64,000 nt of DNA from Butyrivibrio sp. GTDB lineage: Bacteria > Bacillota > Clostridia > Lachnospirales > Lachnospiraceae. The stretch is taken from the NCBI RefSeq assembly GCF_017433805.1, contig NZ_JAFRGN010000043.1, positions 1 to 64,000 on the forward strand, in the 5' to 3' direction. Below the pieces are notes generated by a model. The model was given only the letters and a program-made list of their open reading frames with translations. It had not been told where the DNA came from and ran no database searches. Both the position numbers and the translations under genes were made by a program. This document shows positions 63,128-64,000 of the stretch, one piece after another; positions within the stretch are counted from its first letter, which is position 1; each line of letters opens with the position of its first letter.

Positions 63128-64000
63128 TCAATTATTAAAACTGTCTAAAGGAAGCATCTGCTGTGTCTTACCATCAGTGATGATAACCTTCAGATCTGGA
63201 AGAACTTCTTCCATAGTCTCGTAGAATAGTCTCTTCTTGGTAATGTATGGCTGAAGCTTGTACTGCTCATACATCTCATTGAATCTGGCAACCTGACCTT
63301 CAGCCTCTGCGATTCTGGCCTGCTTATAAGCCTCTGCATCCTGAATGATCTTGTCTGCGTCAGCTTCTGCCTTAGGAAGCTCCTCACTCTGATACTTCTT
63401 GGCATTGTTAACAGCTGTGTCCTTGCCCTGCTTGGCTGTTTCTACAGACTTAAATGCCTGAACGATTTCCTGTGTTGGTGGCTCAGCATCCTGAACAGAA
63501 AGGTTAACAACCATCATTCCGATGTTGCTGTTAGTAAGCTCATTCTGAAGCTTCTCTTTAACCTCGGCCTGAATCTGTCCCTTAGCTGTTGTGATAACAT
63601 CATCAACTGTGTAATTAACTACAGTATTTCTGATACAGGCAAGTGCCATATTCTTCATGATAACCTCAGGATTAGAAGAATTGTAGTAGAACGCTACAGG
63701 ATCACTTACCTTGTACTCAAGATAGAAATCAATATCAACAAAGTTGAAATCAGAGGTGATCATAACACCCTCATCATCGACAGTAATGTTCTGTCCATCC
63801 TGCAAAACATAACCGATTCCAACACCATGAGTTGTCATATCGATTGTATGAACATCCTGAATAAATGGAATCTTGAAATAAAGTCCGGCAGTATCTACTC
63901 TGATTACCTTACCGAACATTGTCAGAACAGCCTGTTCCTGCTCTTTGACAGAATAAAAACTTTCCCCTACACACGTAAGTGCCACAATTGCTATGATAAC
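63128..64000 (-). CDS. hflK: HflK, SPFH-type partner of HflC (5' end cut by window edge)
   Basis: Membrane scaffold that pairs with HflC. The SPFH domain (SFYSVKEQEQAVLTMFGKVI, TAGLYFKIPFIQDVHTIDM) and coiled coil are present. The frame stays open to the edge as VIIAIVALTCVGES, the end of the N-terminal membrane helix, so the true start lies outside; an apparent GTG at 63985 is inside that helix. The C-terminus ends MLPLDSFNN. Confidence 0.92.
   Translation of the reverse strand, partial: VIIAIVALTCVGESFYSVKEQEQAVLTMFGKVIRVDTAGLYFKIPFIQDVHTIDMTTHGVGIGYVLQDGQNITVDDEGVMITSDFNFVDIDFYLEYKVSDPVAFYYNSSNPEVIMKNMALACIRNTVVNYTVDDVITTAKGQIQAEVKEKLQNELTNSNIGMMVVNLSVQDAEPPTQEIVQAFKSVETAKQGKDTAVNNAKKYQSEELPKAEADADKIIQDAEAYKQARIAEAEGQVARFNEMYEQYKLQPYITKKRLFYETMEEVLPDLKVIITDGKTQQMLPLDSFNN

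Overview
The window reads as chromosomal DNA of a motile, anaerobic, plant-fibre-using Firmicute of the family Lachnospiraceae, most like Butyrivibrio or Pseudobutyrivibrio. This is inferred from gene content: a flagellin carrying a protease, a GGGtGRT/Fe-S scaffold pair, pyruvate phosphate dikinase, a GH115 alpha-glucuronidase, the ChvE-MmsAB sugar transporter with a YesM/YesN-type sensor, CIRCE-controlled groESL and moderate G+C. Most genes lie on the minus strand in short operons bounded by clear intrinsic terminators. No rRNA, tRNA, CRISPR array, prophage or transposase gene was recognised.

Layout. 1-2.6 kb: a sigma-28-type promoter drives a zinc-ribbon gene and a flagellin with an inserted HExxH metalloprotease (flagellinolysin). 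2.6-4.8 kb: groES-groEL with CIRCE. 5-7.4 kb: a SIMPL protein, a small Ser/Thr-rich protein and a metallophosphoesterase. 7.4-12.4 kb: a heterodimeric ABC exporter and an NfeD/SPFH pair. 12.6-15.8 kb: a GAF-GGDEF protein and the GGGtGRT/Fe-S scaffold pair. 16.1-25.7 kb: a sugar-sensing and uptake module made of an anchored binding protein, histidine kinase, AraC-type regulator, lipoprotein binding protein, then ChvE, MmsA and MmsB. 25.8-30.6 kb: metH-ilvB-ilvN. 30.7-38.4 kb: an acyltransferase and a lipoprotein downstream of the F-type ATP synthase operon, whose alpha subunit carries a delta-subunit C-terminal domain while no atpH is present. 38.5-46.9 kb: a repeat-bearing FapA protein, a chemoreceptor, pyruvate phosphate dikinase and a GDPD phosphodiesterase. 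47-55 kb: GH115 glucuronidase, GPH/MFS transporter, DegV protein, a two-receiver regulator with Hpt protein, and a cytosolic SGNH esterase with SLH-like repeats. 55-64 kb: ABC-F ATPase, purC, Mbeg1-like hydrolase, HIT protein, thrH, a TrpB2 gene broken by one in-frame TGA, and hflC/hflK running off the right edge.

The strongest candidates for something undescribed are: (1) a structured intercistronic repeat of about 160 bp, present in two clear copies (4309-4464 and 18946-19110) and perhaps one diverged copy (26286-26450), each between two genes of one operon, with hairpin arms that change together and a boundary touching the upstream stop codon; (2) the delta(C-terminal)-alpha fusion in the ATP synthase; (3) the interrupted TrpB2; and (4) unusual domain fusions on PPDK, the FapA protein and the SGNH esterase.
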